A DNA stretch of 64,000 bases from contig NZ_BSTD01000003.1 of NCBI RefSeq assembly GCF_030269325.1, positions 868,001 through 932,000 of the forward strand, in the 5' to 3' direction. Shown here one piece after another: positions 25,586 to 34,116 of the stretch. The position numbers and the translations under genes are program-made. This DNA comes from Amycolatopsis sp. NBRC 101858. GTDB taxonomy: Bacteria; Actinomycetota; Actinomycetes; Mycobacteriales; Pseudonocardiaceae. Each line of letters starts with the position of its first letter. Positions within the stretch are counted from its first letter, which is position 1. Under the pieces are notes generated by a model. It saw nothing but the letters and a program-made list of their open reading frames with translations. It did no database searches and had not been told where the DNA came from.

Positions 25586-27697
25586 GTGGACACGACCAGC
25601 ACCACCCCAGCCCTCCGCGACCGCGCCGAGACCCTCCTCCGGGACCTGGCCGGTGACTCGGCGAAGCTGCGCGAAGACCAGTGGACGGCCATCGAGGCCC
25701 TCGTCGCGCAGCGGCGTCGCGCGCTGGTCGTGCAGCGCACCGGCTGGGGCAAGTCGGCGGTGTACTTCCTGGCCACGGCGCTGCTGCGGGAACAGGGCAG
25801 CGGCCCGACGGTCATCGTCTCGCCCCTGCTCGCCCTGATGCGCAACCAGATCTCGGCGGCGGCCCGCGCCGGGATCCACGCGGCCACCATGAACTCCGCG
25901 AACCCGCAGGAGTGGGAGCAGGTCCAGGCCTCGGTCGCGGCCGGCGAGGTGGACGTCCTGCTGGTCAGTCCCGAACGGCTGAACAACCCGGACTTCCGCG
26001 ACAACGTCCTGCCGAAGCTGACCGCGAGCACCGGGCTGCTGGTGGTCGACGAGGCGCACTGCATCTCCGACTGGGGGCACGACTTCCGGCCGGACTACCG
26101 GCGCCTGCGCACGCTGCTGGGCGACCTGCCCGACGGCGTGCCCGTGCTGGCGACCACGGCGACGGCGAACGACCGCGTCGTCACCGACGTCGCCGAGCAG
26201 CTGGGCCTCGGCACGGGCACCGACACGCTCGTCCTGCGCGGCAGCCTCGACCGGGAGAGCCTGCGGTTGTCGGTGTGCCGGCTGCCGACGTCGCAGGCGC
26301 GGCTGGCCTGGCTCGCCGAGCACCTGGCCGAGCTGCCCGGGTCGGGGATCATCTACACGCTCACCGTGGCGGCGGCGCACGACGTCGCGTCGCTGCTGAA
26401 GGACCGCGGCTACCCGGTGGCGGCCTACACCGGCAAGACCGACCCGGCCGACCGGCAGGCCGCTGAGGACGACCTACTCGGCAACCGGGTCAAGGCGCTG
26501 GTCGCGACGTCCGCGCTGGGCATGGGGTTCGACAAGCCGGACCTCGGGTTCGTCGTGCACCTCGGCGCGCCGTCGTCGCCGATCGCGTACTACCAGCAGG
26601 TCGGCCGCGCCGGGCGTGGCGTGGAACGCGCCGAGGTCGTGCTGCTGCCCGGCGAGGAGGACAAGGCGATCTGGGCGTACTTCGGGTCGCTCGCCTTCCC
26701 GGACGAGCTGCGGGTGACCCAGGTGCTGAACACGCTCTCCTACGCCGACCGTCCCCTTTCGACGGCCGCGCTCGAGCCGTCGGTGGAGCTTTCCCGGTCG
26801 CGGCTGGAAATGGTGCTCAAGGTCCTGGACGTCGACGGCGCGGTGCGGCGCGTCAAGGGCGGCTGGACGAGCACGGGCGAGAACTGGGAGTACGACAGCG
26901 GGCGCTACAAGCGCGTCGCCGAAGCCCGCAACCGCGAGCAGGACGCGATGGTCGGCTACCTGGCGGCCGACGGCTGCCGGATGGAGTACCTGCGGCGCCA
27001 GCTCGACGACCCGGAAGCGGCGCCGTGCGGGCGGTGCGACAACTGCACCGGCCAGCACTGGGACACGACGGTGGCCGACGACGTCGCCGAAGCGACCCGG
27101 GAACGGCTGCAGCGTCCCGGCGTCGAGGTCGCGCCGCGGAAGCAGTGGCCCACCGGGATGTCCTCTTTGGACGTTCCGGTGTCCGGCCGGATCAGCGCCG
27201 ACGACCAGGCCGAGCCGGGCCAGGTGCTCGGGCGGCTCACCGACGTCGGATGGGGCAACCGGCTGCGGGAACTCGTCGGGCCGCAGGCGAAGGACACCGA
27301 GGTGCCGGACTCGGTGTTCAAGGCCTGCGTCCAGGTGCTCGCCGGGTGGCAGTGGGCGGAGCGGCCGGTCGCGGTGGTGGCGGTGCCGTCGGAAACGCGG
27401 CCGCAGCTCGTGTACAGCCTCGCTACGCGGCTGGCCGAGATCGGCAAGCTGGACTTCCTCGGCGCCCTCGACGCCGAAGGGCCACCCCCGCGGCAGGCGA
27501 ACAGCGCGCAGCGGCTGGCCGACCTGTGGCGGCGGATGAGCATGCCCGCCGATCTCGCCGGGGTCCTGCCGGGCGGACCGGTCCTGCTGGTGGACGACGT
27601 CATCGACACCGGCTGGACGATGACGCTGGCCACGCGCCTGCTGCGGAAGGCCGGGGCACCGGCGGTCCTGCCGTTCGCGCTGGCGAGCACCGCGTAG
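25586..27697 (+). CDS. RecQ-family ATP-dependent DNA helicase with phosphoribosyltransferase-like C-terminus
   Basis: From GTG 25586 the protein has 703 residues; GTG 25562 would add eight. Helicase motifs: Walker A-like RTGWGKSAVYF, VVSPLLALM-type motif Ia, DEAHCISDWGHDFRPDYR (motif II), ATTATAND (III), then ALGMGFDKPDLGFVVHLG and YYQQVGRAGRG (V, VI). A RecQ zinc-binding cluster has cysteines in GCRMEYLR and CGRCDNC. The last ~150 residues differ from RecQ and end with VLLVDDVIDTGWTMTLATRLL, the PRPP-binding loop of ComFC-type phosphoribosyltransferases. It should unwind DNA 3' to 5'; the tail's role is unknown. Confidence 0.9.
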   Translation: MDTTSTTPALRDRAETLLRDLAGDSAKLREDQWTAIEALVAQRRRALVVQRTGWGKSAVYFLATALLREQGSGPTVIVSPLLALMRNQISAAARAGIHAATMNSANPQEWEQVQASVAAGEVDVLLVSPERLNNPDFRDNVLPKLTASTGLLVVDEAHCISDWGHDFRPDYRRLRTLLGDLPDGVPVLATTATANDRVVTDVAEQLGLGTGTDTLVLRGSLDRESLRLSVCRLPTSQARLAWLAEHLAELPGSGIIYTLTVAAAHDVASLLKDRGYPVAAYTGKTDPADRQAAEDDLLGNRVKALVATSALGMGFDKPDLGFVVHLGAPSSPIAYYQQVGRAGRGVERAEVVLLPGEEDKAIWAYFGSLAFPDELRVTQVLNTLSYADRPLSTAALEPSVELSRSRLEMVLKVLDVDGAVRRVKGGWTSTGENWEYDSGRYKRVAEARNREQDAMVGYLAADGCRMEYLRRQLDDPEAAPCGRCDNCTGQHWDTTVADDVAEATRERLQRPGVEVAPRKQWPTGMSSLDVPVSGRISADDQAEPGQVLGRLTDVGWGNRLRELVGPQAKDTEVPDSVFKACVQVLAGWQWAERPVAVVAVPSETRPQLVYSLATRLAEIGKLDFLGALDAEGPPPRQANSAQRLADLWRRMSMPADLAGVLPGGPVLLVDDVIDTGWTMTLATRLLRKAGAPAVLPFALASTA

Positions 27698-27796
27698 GAG
27701 GGAGGGAACCGGGATTCCGGACGGTGGGAACCTTTCGGACTGCGGACGTATGTGGCAAAGTCCCGTTGCACCTTCGGGGGTGACGTGGAGGCCGCC

Positions 27797-29083
27797 ATGA
27801 CCGAGTCCACCGTGCAGGCATCCCAGCGGCACCGGCTGCCGGTGCGCAAGCTGTTCGCGGCGAGCGCGGGCAATGCGCTGGAGTGGTTCGACTGGACGAT
27901 CTACGCGACGTTCAGCATCTACTTCGCCAGCGCGTTCTTCCCGGCCGGGAACGACACGCTCGCGCTGATCAACACGTTCGCCACCTACGCGCTCGCGTTC
28001 TTCTTCCGCCCGCTCGGCGGCGTGCTGCTCGGGCGCTTCGCGGACACGCGCGGCCGCAAGCCCGCCATGATCCTCACCATCCTGCTGATGGCCGGCGGCT
28101 CGGTCGCGATCGGCCTGCTGCCGACGTTCTCCCAGGTCGGCTGGCTGGCGCCGATCCTGCTGCTGCTCGCCCGCGTCGCGCAGGGGCTGTCGCTCGGCGG
28201 TGAGGTGTCGAACGCGTCGGCCTACCTGGGCGAGATCGCACCGCCGGAGCGTCGCGGGCGGTACTCGGCGTTCTTCTACATCTCGACCGGGACGGCCGTG
28301 CTGATCGCGACCGTGCTCGGGTTCGTCCTGGCCCGGGCGCTGGACAAGGCGCAGCTCGCGTCGTGGGGCTGGCGGCTGCCGTTCCTGCTGGGCGGTGTCT
28401 TCGGCCTGATCGGGCTGTGGCTGCGCCGCAGCATCGCCGAGACCGAACTGTTCGAGCAGACGAAGGCCAAGGCGCGGAAGCTCGAACGGCCGCTGCTGAC
28501 GACGCTGACGCACCACCCCAAGGCCGTCGGCAGGCTCGTCGGCTTCACGATGCTCTCGACCCTTTGCTACTACACGTTCTTCAGCGCGCTCACGTCCTTC
28601 GCGGTGAAGAACCGCCACGCCGACGCGGACGCCGTGTTCCTCGCGCTTTCCGTCGGCACGGCGCTGTTCATCGCCCTGCAGTACCCGATGGGCGCGCTCG
28701 CGGACCGGGTCGGGCGGAAGCCGCAGCTGCTCGTCTGGTCCGGGGTGACCGCGGTCGTCGTCGTGCCGCTGTCCACCTTGATCGGCCCGAACATCGGCGG
28801 GCTGCTCGTGGTGTTCTGCGTCGGGCTCGGGCTGTACACGGCCATGACGTCGATCGCGCCGGCCATCATGAGCGAGCTGTTCCCCACCGAACTGCGCGGG
28901 CTCGGGATCGGTGCCTGGTACAACCTGACCGTCGCGATCTTCGGCGGCACCGCGCCACTGCTCATCACCGTCTTCGGCGCGGTCTCGCAGACGCTCTACT
29001 TCTGGTACGTGGCGGCCGGCGCGGCGATCGCGTTCGCCGTCATCCTCACGCTGCCCGAAACGAAGGGCAGCGAGCTGCGGTAA
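27797..29083 (+). CDS. MFS transporter, metabolite:H+ symporter type
   Basis: This 428-residue, 12-helix major facilitator protein opens with the metabolite-proton symporter signature GNALEWFDWTIYATFSIYFASAFF and has motif A as GRFADTRGRKPAM and again as GALADRVGRKPQL. PEVE-like LPETKG closes the last helix. The subfamily includes alpha-ketoglutarate, shikimate and proline/betaine importers. ATG 27797 has GGAGG at 27787-27791. It stands alone upstream of argS by 69 bp. Confidence 0.9.
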   Translation: MTESTVQASQRHRLPVRKLFAASAGNALEWFDWTIYATFSIYFASAFFPAGNDTLALINTFATYALAFFFRPLGGVLLGRFADTRGRKPAMILTILLMAGGSVAIGLLPTFSQVGWLAPILLLLARVAQGLSLGGEVSNASAYLGEIAPPERRGRYSAFFYISTGTAVLIATVLGFVLARALDKAQLASWGWRLPFLLGGVFGLIGLWLRRSIAETELFEQTKAKARKLERPLLTTLTHHPKAVGRLVGFTMLSTLCYYTFFSALTSFAVKNRHADADAVFLALSVGTALFIALQYPMGALADRVGRKPQLLVWSGVTAVVVVPLSTLIGPNIGGLLVVFCVGLGLYTAMTSIAPAIMSELFPTELRGLGIGAWYNLTVAIFGGTAPLLITVFGAVSQTLYFWYVAAGAAIAFAVILTLPETKGSELR

Positions 29084-29152
29084 ACCCTTCGTCACCGGCC
29101 GGTCACGCTCGCTACGCTGCGTGCTCCGACACCGAGCCGAAGGAGGGACACC

Positions 29153-30874
29153 GTGCAGACCGCCGACGTTACCGAGGAGCTGGCGCGCCGCGTGGTGGCC
29201 GCCGCCGGCAAAGCACTGGACGTCGAACTGATGCCGGGGCAGGCGCTGATCCAGGCGTCGCCGCGCGAAGGCGTCGACTACCAGGGCAACCTCGCGATGA
29301 GCCTGGGCAAACGGCTCGGCCGCCCGCCGCGCGAAGTCGCGACGCTGATCGCCGGCGCGCTCGAGCTCGACGGGATCGCCGATCCGCCCGAGGTCGCCGG
29401 GCCGGGGTTCCTGAACTTCGTGCTGCGCAAGGAATGGCTGGAGTCTCGTACCGCCGCGCTGCTCGGCGATCCGCGGCTCGGCGTGCCGGAAACGACTGAA
29501 CCGCGCCGGATCGCGCTCGACTACAGCAGCCCGAACGTCGCGAAGGAGATGCACGTCGGGCACCTGCGCACGACGGTGATCGGCGACGCGCTCGCGCGCC
29601 TGCTGCGGTTCGCCGGGCACGAAGTGCTGCCGCACAACCACCTCGGCGACTGGGGCACGCCGTTCGGCATGCTCATCGAGCACCTCCTCGACGTCCCGGC
29701 CGGGCACCGCGCCATCGCCGACCTCGACGCGTTCTACCGCGAAGCGCGGCAGAAGTTCGACGGCGACGACGCGTTCGCGACCCGCGCACGCGACCGCGTC
29801 GTGCAGCTGCAAAGCGGCGACGAAGAAACCCTGGCCGTCTGGCGGGAGCTCGTCGCCGAATCGACCCGGCACTTCGACGCGGTCTACGCGCTGCTCGGAA
29901 TCTCGCTGACGGACCAGGACATCTACGGCGAAAGCTTCTACAACCCGTACCTCGCGACGGTGGTCGCCGACCTCGAGCAGGCCGGGCTGACCGAGCTCAG
30001 CGACGGCGCCGTCTGCGTGTTCCCCGAGGGGTTCCGCAACCGCGAAGGCGACCGGCTGCCGCTGATCGTCCGCAAGCGCGACGGCGGCTACGGGTACGCC
30101 GCGACCGACCTGGCGACCGTCCGGTACTGGACGGCCGAACGCGGCGCGACCGATCTCCTCTACGTCGTCGGGACACCGCAGGCGCAGCACTTCGCGATGG
30201 TGTTCGCCGTCTGCCGCGCCGCCGGCTGGCTGACCGGGCACGCCGAGCACATCGGCTTCGGCACGGTGCTGGGCGCGGACGGCAAGACCATGCGGACCCG
30301 CTCCGGCGACACGGTCAAGCTCGCCGACCTGCTCACCGAAGCCGTGACGCAGGCCGCGGCAGTCGTCGCCGAACGCAGTGAACTCGACGCCGCGGGGCAG
30401 GCCGAAGTCGCCCGGGCGGTCGGCATCGGCGCGGTGAAGTACGCCGACCTGTCCGGCGACCGCGAACGCGACTACGTCTTCGCCTGGGACCGGATGCTCG
30501 CCAAGGAGGGCAACACGTCCGTGTACCTCCAGTACGCGCACGCGCGGACGCAGTCCATCCTGCGGAAGGCGGACGGCGTACCCGGCGGTACGGAAATCGC
30601 TCTGGAAGCACCGGCGGAACGGGCGCTGGCGCTGAAGCTGCTCAGGTTCGGCGAAGCGCTGAAGGCCGCGACGGACGGTTACGCGCCGCACAAGCTCTGC
30701 ACGTTCCTGTACGAGACGGCGGTCGCGTTTTCCCGGTTCTTCGAGGAATGTCCGGTCCTGAAGGCGTCTTCGCCGTCACTGCGCGCGTCCCGGCTGAGGT
30801 TGACTACGCTGACGTCGCACACGCTCGCGCTCGGGCTCTCGTTGCTCGGCATCGAAGCGCCCGACCAGCTCTAG
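29153..30874 (+). CDS. argS: Arginyl-tRNA synthetase, Escherichia coli-like type
   Basis: GTG 29153 with AGGAGGG at 29141-29147 gives 573 residues. The N-terminal additional domain, the HIGH-like motif SPNVAKEMHVGHLRTTVIGD, NHLGDWGTPFGMLI and the degenerate KMSKS region GADGKTMRTRSGD are present, as is the C-terminal DALR anticodon domain. The catalytic block resembles the E. coli enzyme rather than the usual actinobacterial ArgS, which carries ANPTGPIHIGGTR. The usual lysA-hom-thrC neighbours are absent. It is likely a second arginyl-tRNA synthetase. Confidence 0.92.
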   Translation: MQTADVTEELARRVVAAAGKALDVELMPGQALIQASPREGVDYQGNLAMSLGKRLGRPPREVATLIAGALELDGIADPPEVAGPGFLNFVLRKEWLESRTAALLGDPRLGVPETTEPRRIALDYSSPNVAKEMHVGHLRTTVIGDALARLLRFAGHEVLPHNHLGDWGTPFGMLIEHLLDVPAGHRAIADLDAFYREARQKFDGDDAFATRARDRVVQLQSGDEETLAVWRELVAESTRHFDAVYALLGISLTDQDIYGESFYNPYLATVVADLEQAGLTELSDGAVCVFPEGFRNREGDRLPLIVRKRDGGYGYAATDLATVRYWTAERGATDLLYVVGTPQAQHFAMVFAVCRAAGWLTGHAEHIGFGTVLGADGKTMRTRSGDTVKLADLLTEAVTQAAAVVAERSELDAAGQAEVARAVGIGAVKYADLSGDRERDYVFAWDRMLAKEGNTSVYLQYAHARTQSILRKADGVPGGTEIALEAPAERALALKLLRFGEALKAATDGYAPHKLCTFLYETAVAFSRFFEECPVLKASSPSLRASRLRLTTLTSHTLALGLSLLGIEAPDQL

Positions 30875-30886
30875 CGGGAGACCACT

Positions 30887-31276
30887 GTGGAACTGCCCGG
30901 CGATCTGCTCGCCCTGCTGCGCGAGCCCAGCCTCTGCTTCCTGTCGACCTTGATGCCCGACGGCTCTCCGCAGCTCACCCAGACCTGGGTGGACACCGAC
31001 GGGACGCACATCCTCGTCAACACCGTGCTGGGTCACCAGAAGCAGCGCAACATCGAGCGCGACCCGCGGGTGGCGCTCAACGTCGCCGACCGCGAACGGC
31101 CGTCGCGCTACTACGCGATCCGAGGACAGGTCATCGACACGACCGAGGACGGCGCCGTCGAGCACATCGAGCAGCTCTCGCAGCGTTACCTCGGTGGGCC
31201 GTACCCGTGGTGGGGTGGCCGGGACCAGACACGGCTGCTGCTCACGATCAAGCCGGACCGGATCAACCCGACATGA
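30887..31276 (+). CDS. PPOX-class F420-dependent oxidoreductase-like protein
   Basis: The 129-residue split-barrel protein begins LPGDLLALLREPSLCFLSTLMPDGSPQLTQTWVDTDGTHILVNTVLGHQKQRNIERDPRVALNV (spread over about 3-65), the pattern of the F420-binding PPOX family (Rv1155-like). Such proteins reduce or bind small molecules with F420H2 or flavin. GTG 30887 follows argS by 12 bp. The TGA overlaps the next gene's ATG (31273-31276), so the two are translationally coupled. Confidence 0.87.
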   Translation: MELPGDLLALLREPSLCFLSTLMPDGSPQLTQTWVDTDGTHILVNTVLGHQKQRNIERDPRVALNVADRERPSRYYAIRGQVIDTTEDGAVEHIEQLSQRYLGGPYPWWGGRDQTRLLLTIKPDRINPT

Positions 31277-31557
31277 TCATCATCGCCGGCTGGCTCGCCG
31301 TCGCTCCCGAAAGCCGCGATGCCTACCTCGACGACTGTCGCGAGGCTGTGCGGCTGGCGCGGGAAGCTCCCGGCTGCCTCGAATACTCGCTGGGTGCCGA
31401 CCTGCTCGACCCCGGCCGGATCACCGTGTACGAGCGCTGGGAGTCCGATGAGGACCTGGAGCGCTTCCGCGGGTCCGGGCCGTCGGAGGAGCAGGCCGTG
31501 CAGATCCTCGACGCGTCGGTGGCGCGCTACCGGATTTCGGCGGTCGAAGCCCCGTGA
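31273..31557 (+). CDS. Antibiotic biosynthesis monooxygenase (ABM)-domain protein
   Basis: The 94-residue dimeric alpha-beta-barrel protein reads MIIIAGWLAVAPESRDAYL, EAPGCLEYSLGADLLDPGRITVYERWES and FRGSGPSEEQ. Cofactor-free monooxygenases of this fold oxidise quinols or aromatic polyketides, and related proteins degrade haem or act in redox stress. It is ATGA-coupled to the PPOX gene, which suggests a shared quinone or aromatic substrate. The 3' end overlaps the convergent TetR gene by 31 bp. Confidence 0.85.
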   Translation: MIIIAGWLAVAPESRDAYLDDCREAVRLAREAPGCLEYSLGADLLDPGRITVYERWESDEDLERFRGSGPSEEQAVQILDASVARYRISAVEAP

Positions 31558-32126
31558 TCGGCCAGTAGCGCCACCAGTTCACCGGCCAGGCCTCGGCCGA
31601 TCGGCTCCCGCGTCGCGAGGAGCCGGTACCAGAGCGTGCCGAACACGACGTCGATCACCGTGCCGGAGTCGACTCCTCCGGGCAGTTCGCCGCGCTCGCG
31701 GGCGCGGTCGACGATGACGCCGAGCGCTTCGCGGCGACGGTTGAGGAAGTCTTCGCGGAACCGCTTGCCGAACTCCGGGTCGATCTGCGCCTGCGCCATC
31801 AGCGCGCGCAAGGTGTCCGCCACCTGGGCTTTCTCGCCCAATTCGAACGTGCTGCCCAGGAAGCCGGCGAGGTCGGCGCGGAACGTCCCCTCGTCGGGGA
31901 TCGGCACGTAGAGGTCCGCTTTCGTCGCGAGCGCGTCGAGGAGGACGTCGGCCTTCGACGGCCACCAGCGGTAGATCGTCTGCTTGCCGACGCCGGAGCG
32001 CGCGGCGATGCCCTCGACGGTCAGCGTGCCGTAGCCCGCCTCCGCGACCAGGTCGAGCGTGGCGGCGAGGATCGCCAGCCGGCTCTGTTCGCTGCGCTTG
32101 CGGCCGGGACGGGACTGGTCGGTCAT
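31527..32126 (-). CDS. TetR-family transcriptional repressor
   Basis: The 199-residue protein has the TetR HTH in its first 60 residues: SRLAILAATLDLVAEAGYGTLTVEGIAARSGVGKQTIYRWWPSKADVLLDAL. The C-terminal ligand domain resembles TetR_C_16-type regulators. ATG 32126 lies 61 bp from the divergent SDR gene, and the gap contains a strong inverted repeat, so it most likely represses itself and the SDR. Confidence 0.92.
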   Translation of the reverse strand: MTDQSRPGRKRSEQSRLAILAATLDLVAEAGYGTLTVEGIAARSGVGKQTIYRWWPSKADVLLDALATKADLYVPIPDEGTFRADLAGFLGSTFELGEKAQVADTLRALMAQAQIDPEFGKRFREDFLNRRREALGVIVDRARERGELPGGVDSGTVIDVVFGTLWYRLLATREPIGRGLAGELVALLADHGASTAEIR

Positions 32127-32146
32127 GGGATCCGATGGTAGCGTCT

Positions 32147-32176
32147 ATTTCGAAACGAGACGTACCGGTTCGAAAT
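32147..32176. promoter_or_regulatory. TetR operator between tetR-like and SDR genes
   Basis: ATTTCGAAAC (32147-32156) and GGTTCGAAAT (32167-32176) form a 10-bp inverted repeat with one mismatch and a 10-nt spacer. Each half has its own TTCGAA centre, so two dimers could bind side by side. The site is the most AT-rich part of the gap and would cover both promoters. Confidence 0.7.
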
Positions 32177-32187
32177 GGGGAACGAGC

Positions 32188-32901
32188 ATGAGCATCGCAC
32201 TTGTCGCCGGCGGCACCTCGGGCATCGGCCTGGCGACCGCGCGGCGGCTGAGCGAGCGGGGTTACGACGTCCACGTCACCGGGCGCGGCAAGGAGCGCCT
32301 CGACGACGTCGCGGTCAGCGACCCGTCTTTGACGGGGCACCAGGCCGACGGCGGGGACGCGGCGGCGATGACGGCGCTGGCATCGTCGCTGGGGACGGTC
32401 GACGTGCTGGTGGTGAGCCTGTCCGGCGCCGAAGGGATGGGGCCGATCGCGTCGCTGGACCTCGAGGTGCTGCGCCGCGCCTTCGACGCGAAGTTCTGGG
32501 CGCACCTGACCACGATCCAGGCGGTGCTGCCGCACCTGGCCGCGGACGGGTCGATCACGCTGCTGGGCGCGATCAGCGCGCACGCGGCCATGCCGGGGAC
32601 GGCGGGCATCGGCGCGCTCAACGCGGCGGTGGAGGCGCTGGTCAAGCCGCTCGCGGTCGAGCTGGCGCCGCGGCGGGTGAACGCGGTTTCGCCGGGGGTC
32701 GTGGACACGGCGTGGTGGAGCGGCTTCCCGGCGGAGATGCGGGAAGGGTTCTTCGCGCAGACGGCGGCTTCGATCCCGTCCCGCCGCGTGGCGACGGCGG
32801 ACGACGTCGCCGAGGTGGTGGCGCTGGCGGCGACGAACCGCAACCTGAGCGGCACGGTCCTGGAAGCCGACGGCGGTGCCCGATTGGTCTCGGTGGGGTG
32901 A
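32188..32901 (+). CDS. Atypical short-chain dehydrogenase/reductase lacking the YxxxK pair
   Basis: The 237-residue Rossmann protein carries the N-terminal cofactor motif VAGGTSGIGLA and the structural SPGVVDTAWW segment. After the catalytic-serine region (LLGAISAHAAMPGT) the usual Tyr-x-x-x-Lys is replaced by GIGALNAAVEALVK, so neither the Tyr nor the Lys is in place. It may bind NAD(P) without classical SDR catalysis or use another mechanism. ATG 32188. It is divergent from and probably repressed by the TetR protein. Confidence 0.85.
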   Translation: MSIALVAGGTSGIGLATARRLSERGYDVHVTGRGKERLDDVAVSDPSLTGHQADGGDAAAMTALASSLGTVDVLVVSLSGAEGMGPIASLDLEVLRRAFDAKFWAHLTTIQAVLPHLAADGSITLLGAISAHAAMPGTAGIGALNAAVEALVKPLAVELAPRRVNAVSPGVVDTAWWSGFPAEMREGFFAQTAASIPSRRVATADDVAEVVALAATNRNLSGTVLEADGGARLVSVG

Positions 32902-32998
32902 CATCCGACGTGATCAGAGGGGCATCACGTGTGATTGGAGAGGCATCACGTGTGATTGAAGGGGCGACACGGTGATGCCCTTTGGATCACGCGAGTCC
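32902..32998. repeat. Array of 21-bp intergenic repeats, locus 1
   Basis: Units of about 21 bp lie at 32901-32920, 32921-32941 and 32942-32962, with a degenerate fourth from 32963. The two central units start GGCATCACGTGTGATTG and differ at three positions near their ends. An inverted partial copy (GGATCACGCGAGTCC, 32984-32998) closes the array. GGCATCAC (32942-32949) and GTGATGCC (32972-32979) can pair as a hairpin. The array fills the gap between the convergent SDR and proB genes. A related array lies at 41381-41443. Confidence 0.8.
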
Positions 32999-33006
32999 GC
33001 GGAGCG

Positions 33007-34116
33007 CTAGCGGCGGAGGGGGACCAGGTCGTCGGCGTGGACCACCTCGCGGCGTTGCTCCGGCGGGAGCTCGGGGGTTGATCGGCCGATCAGGTCCGGG
33101 AGCTCGGTCGCGTCGAACGCCACCACTCCGCGGGCCACCGGGCGGTCCTTCGCGTCCACCAGATCGACCACGTCGCCCGCCTGGAACTCGCCCTCCACGC
33201 CCGTGATCCCGGCCGCCAGCAGCGACCTGCGGCGGCGGACCACCGCCGTCACCGCGCCGTCGTCCAGGCGGAGCTTGCCCGTCGTGTCCGCCGCGTAGCC
33301 CAGCCAGAAGCGGCGGGCCGACAGGCGCGTGTCCGCCGGGGCGAACGCCGTTCCCGGGGACGCCGTCGTCAGGGCCGCGGCGGCCTCCGACGCCGCCGCC
33401 AGCAGGACCGGGATGCCCGCGCCCGCCGCCGTGCGGGCCGCCGCCAGCTTCGAGACCATGCCGCCCGTGCCGAGGCCGGAGCTGGACATGCCGACCGAGA
33501 TTCCGTCCACATCGGACTCCGAGAGGACCTCGGTGAGCTTGCGGGTGGCGCCGTCGCGGGGGTCGCCGTCGTAGAGACCGTCCACATCGGACAGCAGGAC
33601 CAGCGCGTCCGCGCCGATCAGGTGGGCCACCAGGGCCGCCAGGCGGTCGTTGTCGCCGAAGCGGATCTCTTCCGTGGCCACCGTGTCGTTCTCGTTGACC
33701 ACCGGGACCGCGCCGAGCGCCAGCAGCCGCGAGAACGTCCGCTGCGCGTTGCGGTAGTGCGACCGCCGGACGACGTCGTCGGACGTCAGCAGGACCTGGC
33801 CGACCGTCAGCGAAAACCGGCCGAACGACTCCGCGTACGCGTGCGCCAGAGCCAGCTGGCCGACGCTCGCCGCCGCCTGCTGGGTCGCGAGGTCACGGGG
33901 ACGCTTGCCGAGCGAGAGCGGGGCCAGCCCGGCCCCGATCGCACCCGACGACACGAGGACGATCTGCGCGTCCCGGGAGACGCGCTCCGCGATCGCGTCG
34001 ACCAGCGCGTCCAGCCGGGCCACGTCGAGCCCGCTGCCCGCCGTGGTCAGCGCCGACGAACCGACCTTGACCACCAGCCGCCGGGCGGCCGCGATGGCTT
34101 CCCGCGTGCCGCTCAT
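33007..34116 (-). CDS. proB: Glutamate 5-kinase
   Basis: This 369-residue enzyme has an amino-acid kinase domain (LVVKVGSSALTT, VSSGAIGAGL, VVNENDTVATEEIRFGDNDRLAALVA, LLSDVDGLYDGDP) and a C-terminal PUA domain (RRRSLLAAGITGVEGEFQAGDVVDLVD). It makes gamma-glutamyl phosphate, the first step of proline synthesis, and is typically feedback-inhibited by proline. ATG 34116 overlaps the obg stop in an ATGA, as in other actinobacteria. Confidence 0.96.
   Translation of the reverse strand: MSGTREAIAAARRLVVKVGSSALTTAGSGLDVARLDALVDAIAERVSRDAQIVLVSSGAIGAGLAPLSLGKRPRDLATQQAAASVGQLALAHAYAESFGRFSLTVGQVLLTSDDVVRRSHYRNAQRTFSRLLALGAVPVVNENDTVATEEIRFGDNDRLAALVAHLIGADALVLLSDVDGLYDGDPRDGATRKLTEVLSESDVDGISVGMSSSGLGTGGMVSKLAAARTAAGAGIPVLLAAASEAAAALTTASPGTAFAPADTRLSARRFWLGYAADTTGKLRLDDGAVTAVVRRRRSLLAAGITGVEGEFQAGDVVDLVDAKDRPVARGVVAFDATELPDLIGRSTPELPPEQRREVVHADDLVPLRR

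Noticed and set aside
26474..30691. A 1405-codon minus-strand frame across recQ, the MFS gene and argS
   Set aside because: It is a GC-driven shadow of three well-supported plus-strand genes and has no domain motifs.
32902..32998. CRISPR array
   Set aside because: Units are contiguous with no spacers, only three to four copies exist, and no cas genes are present.
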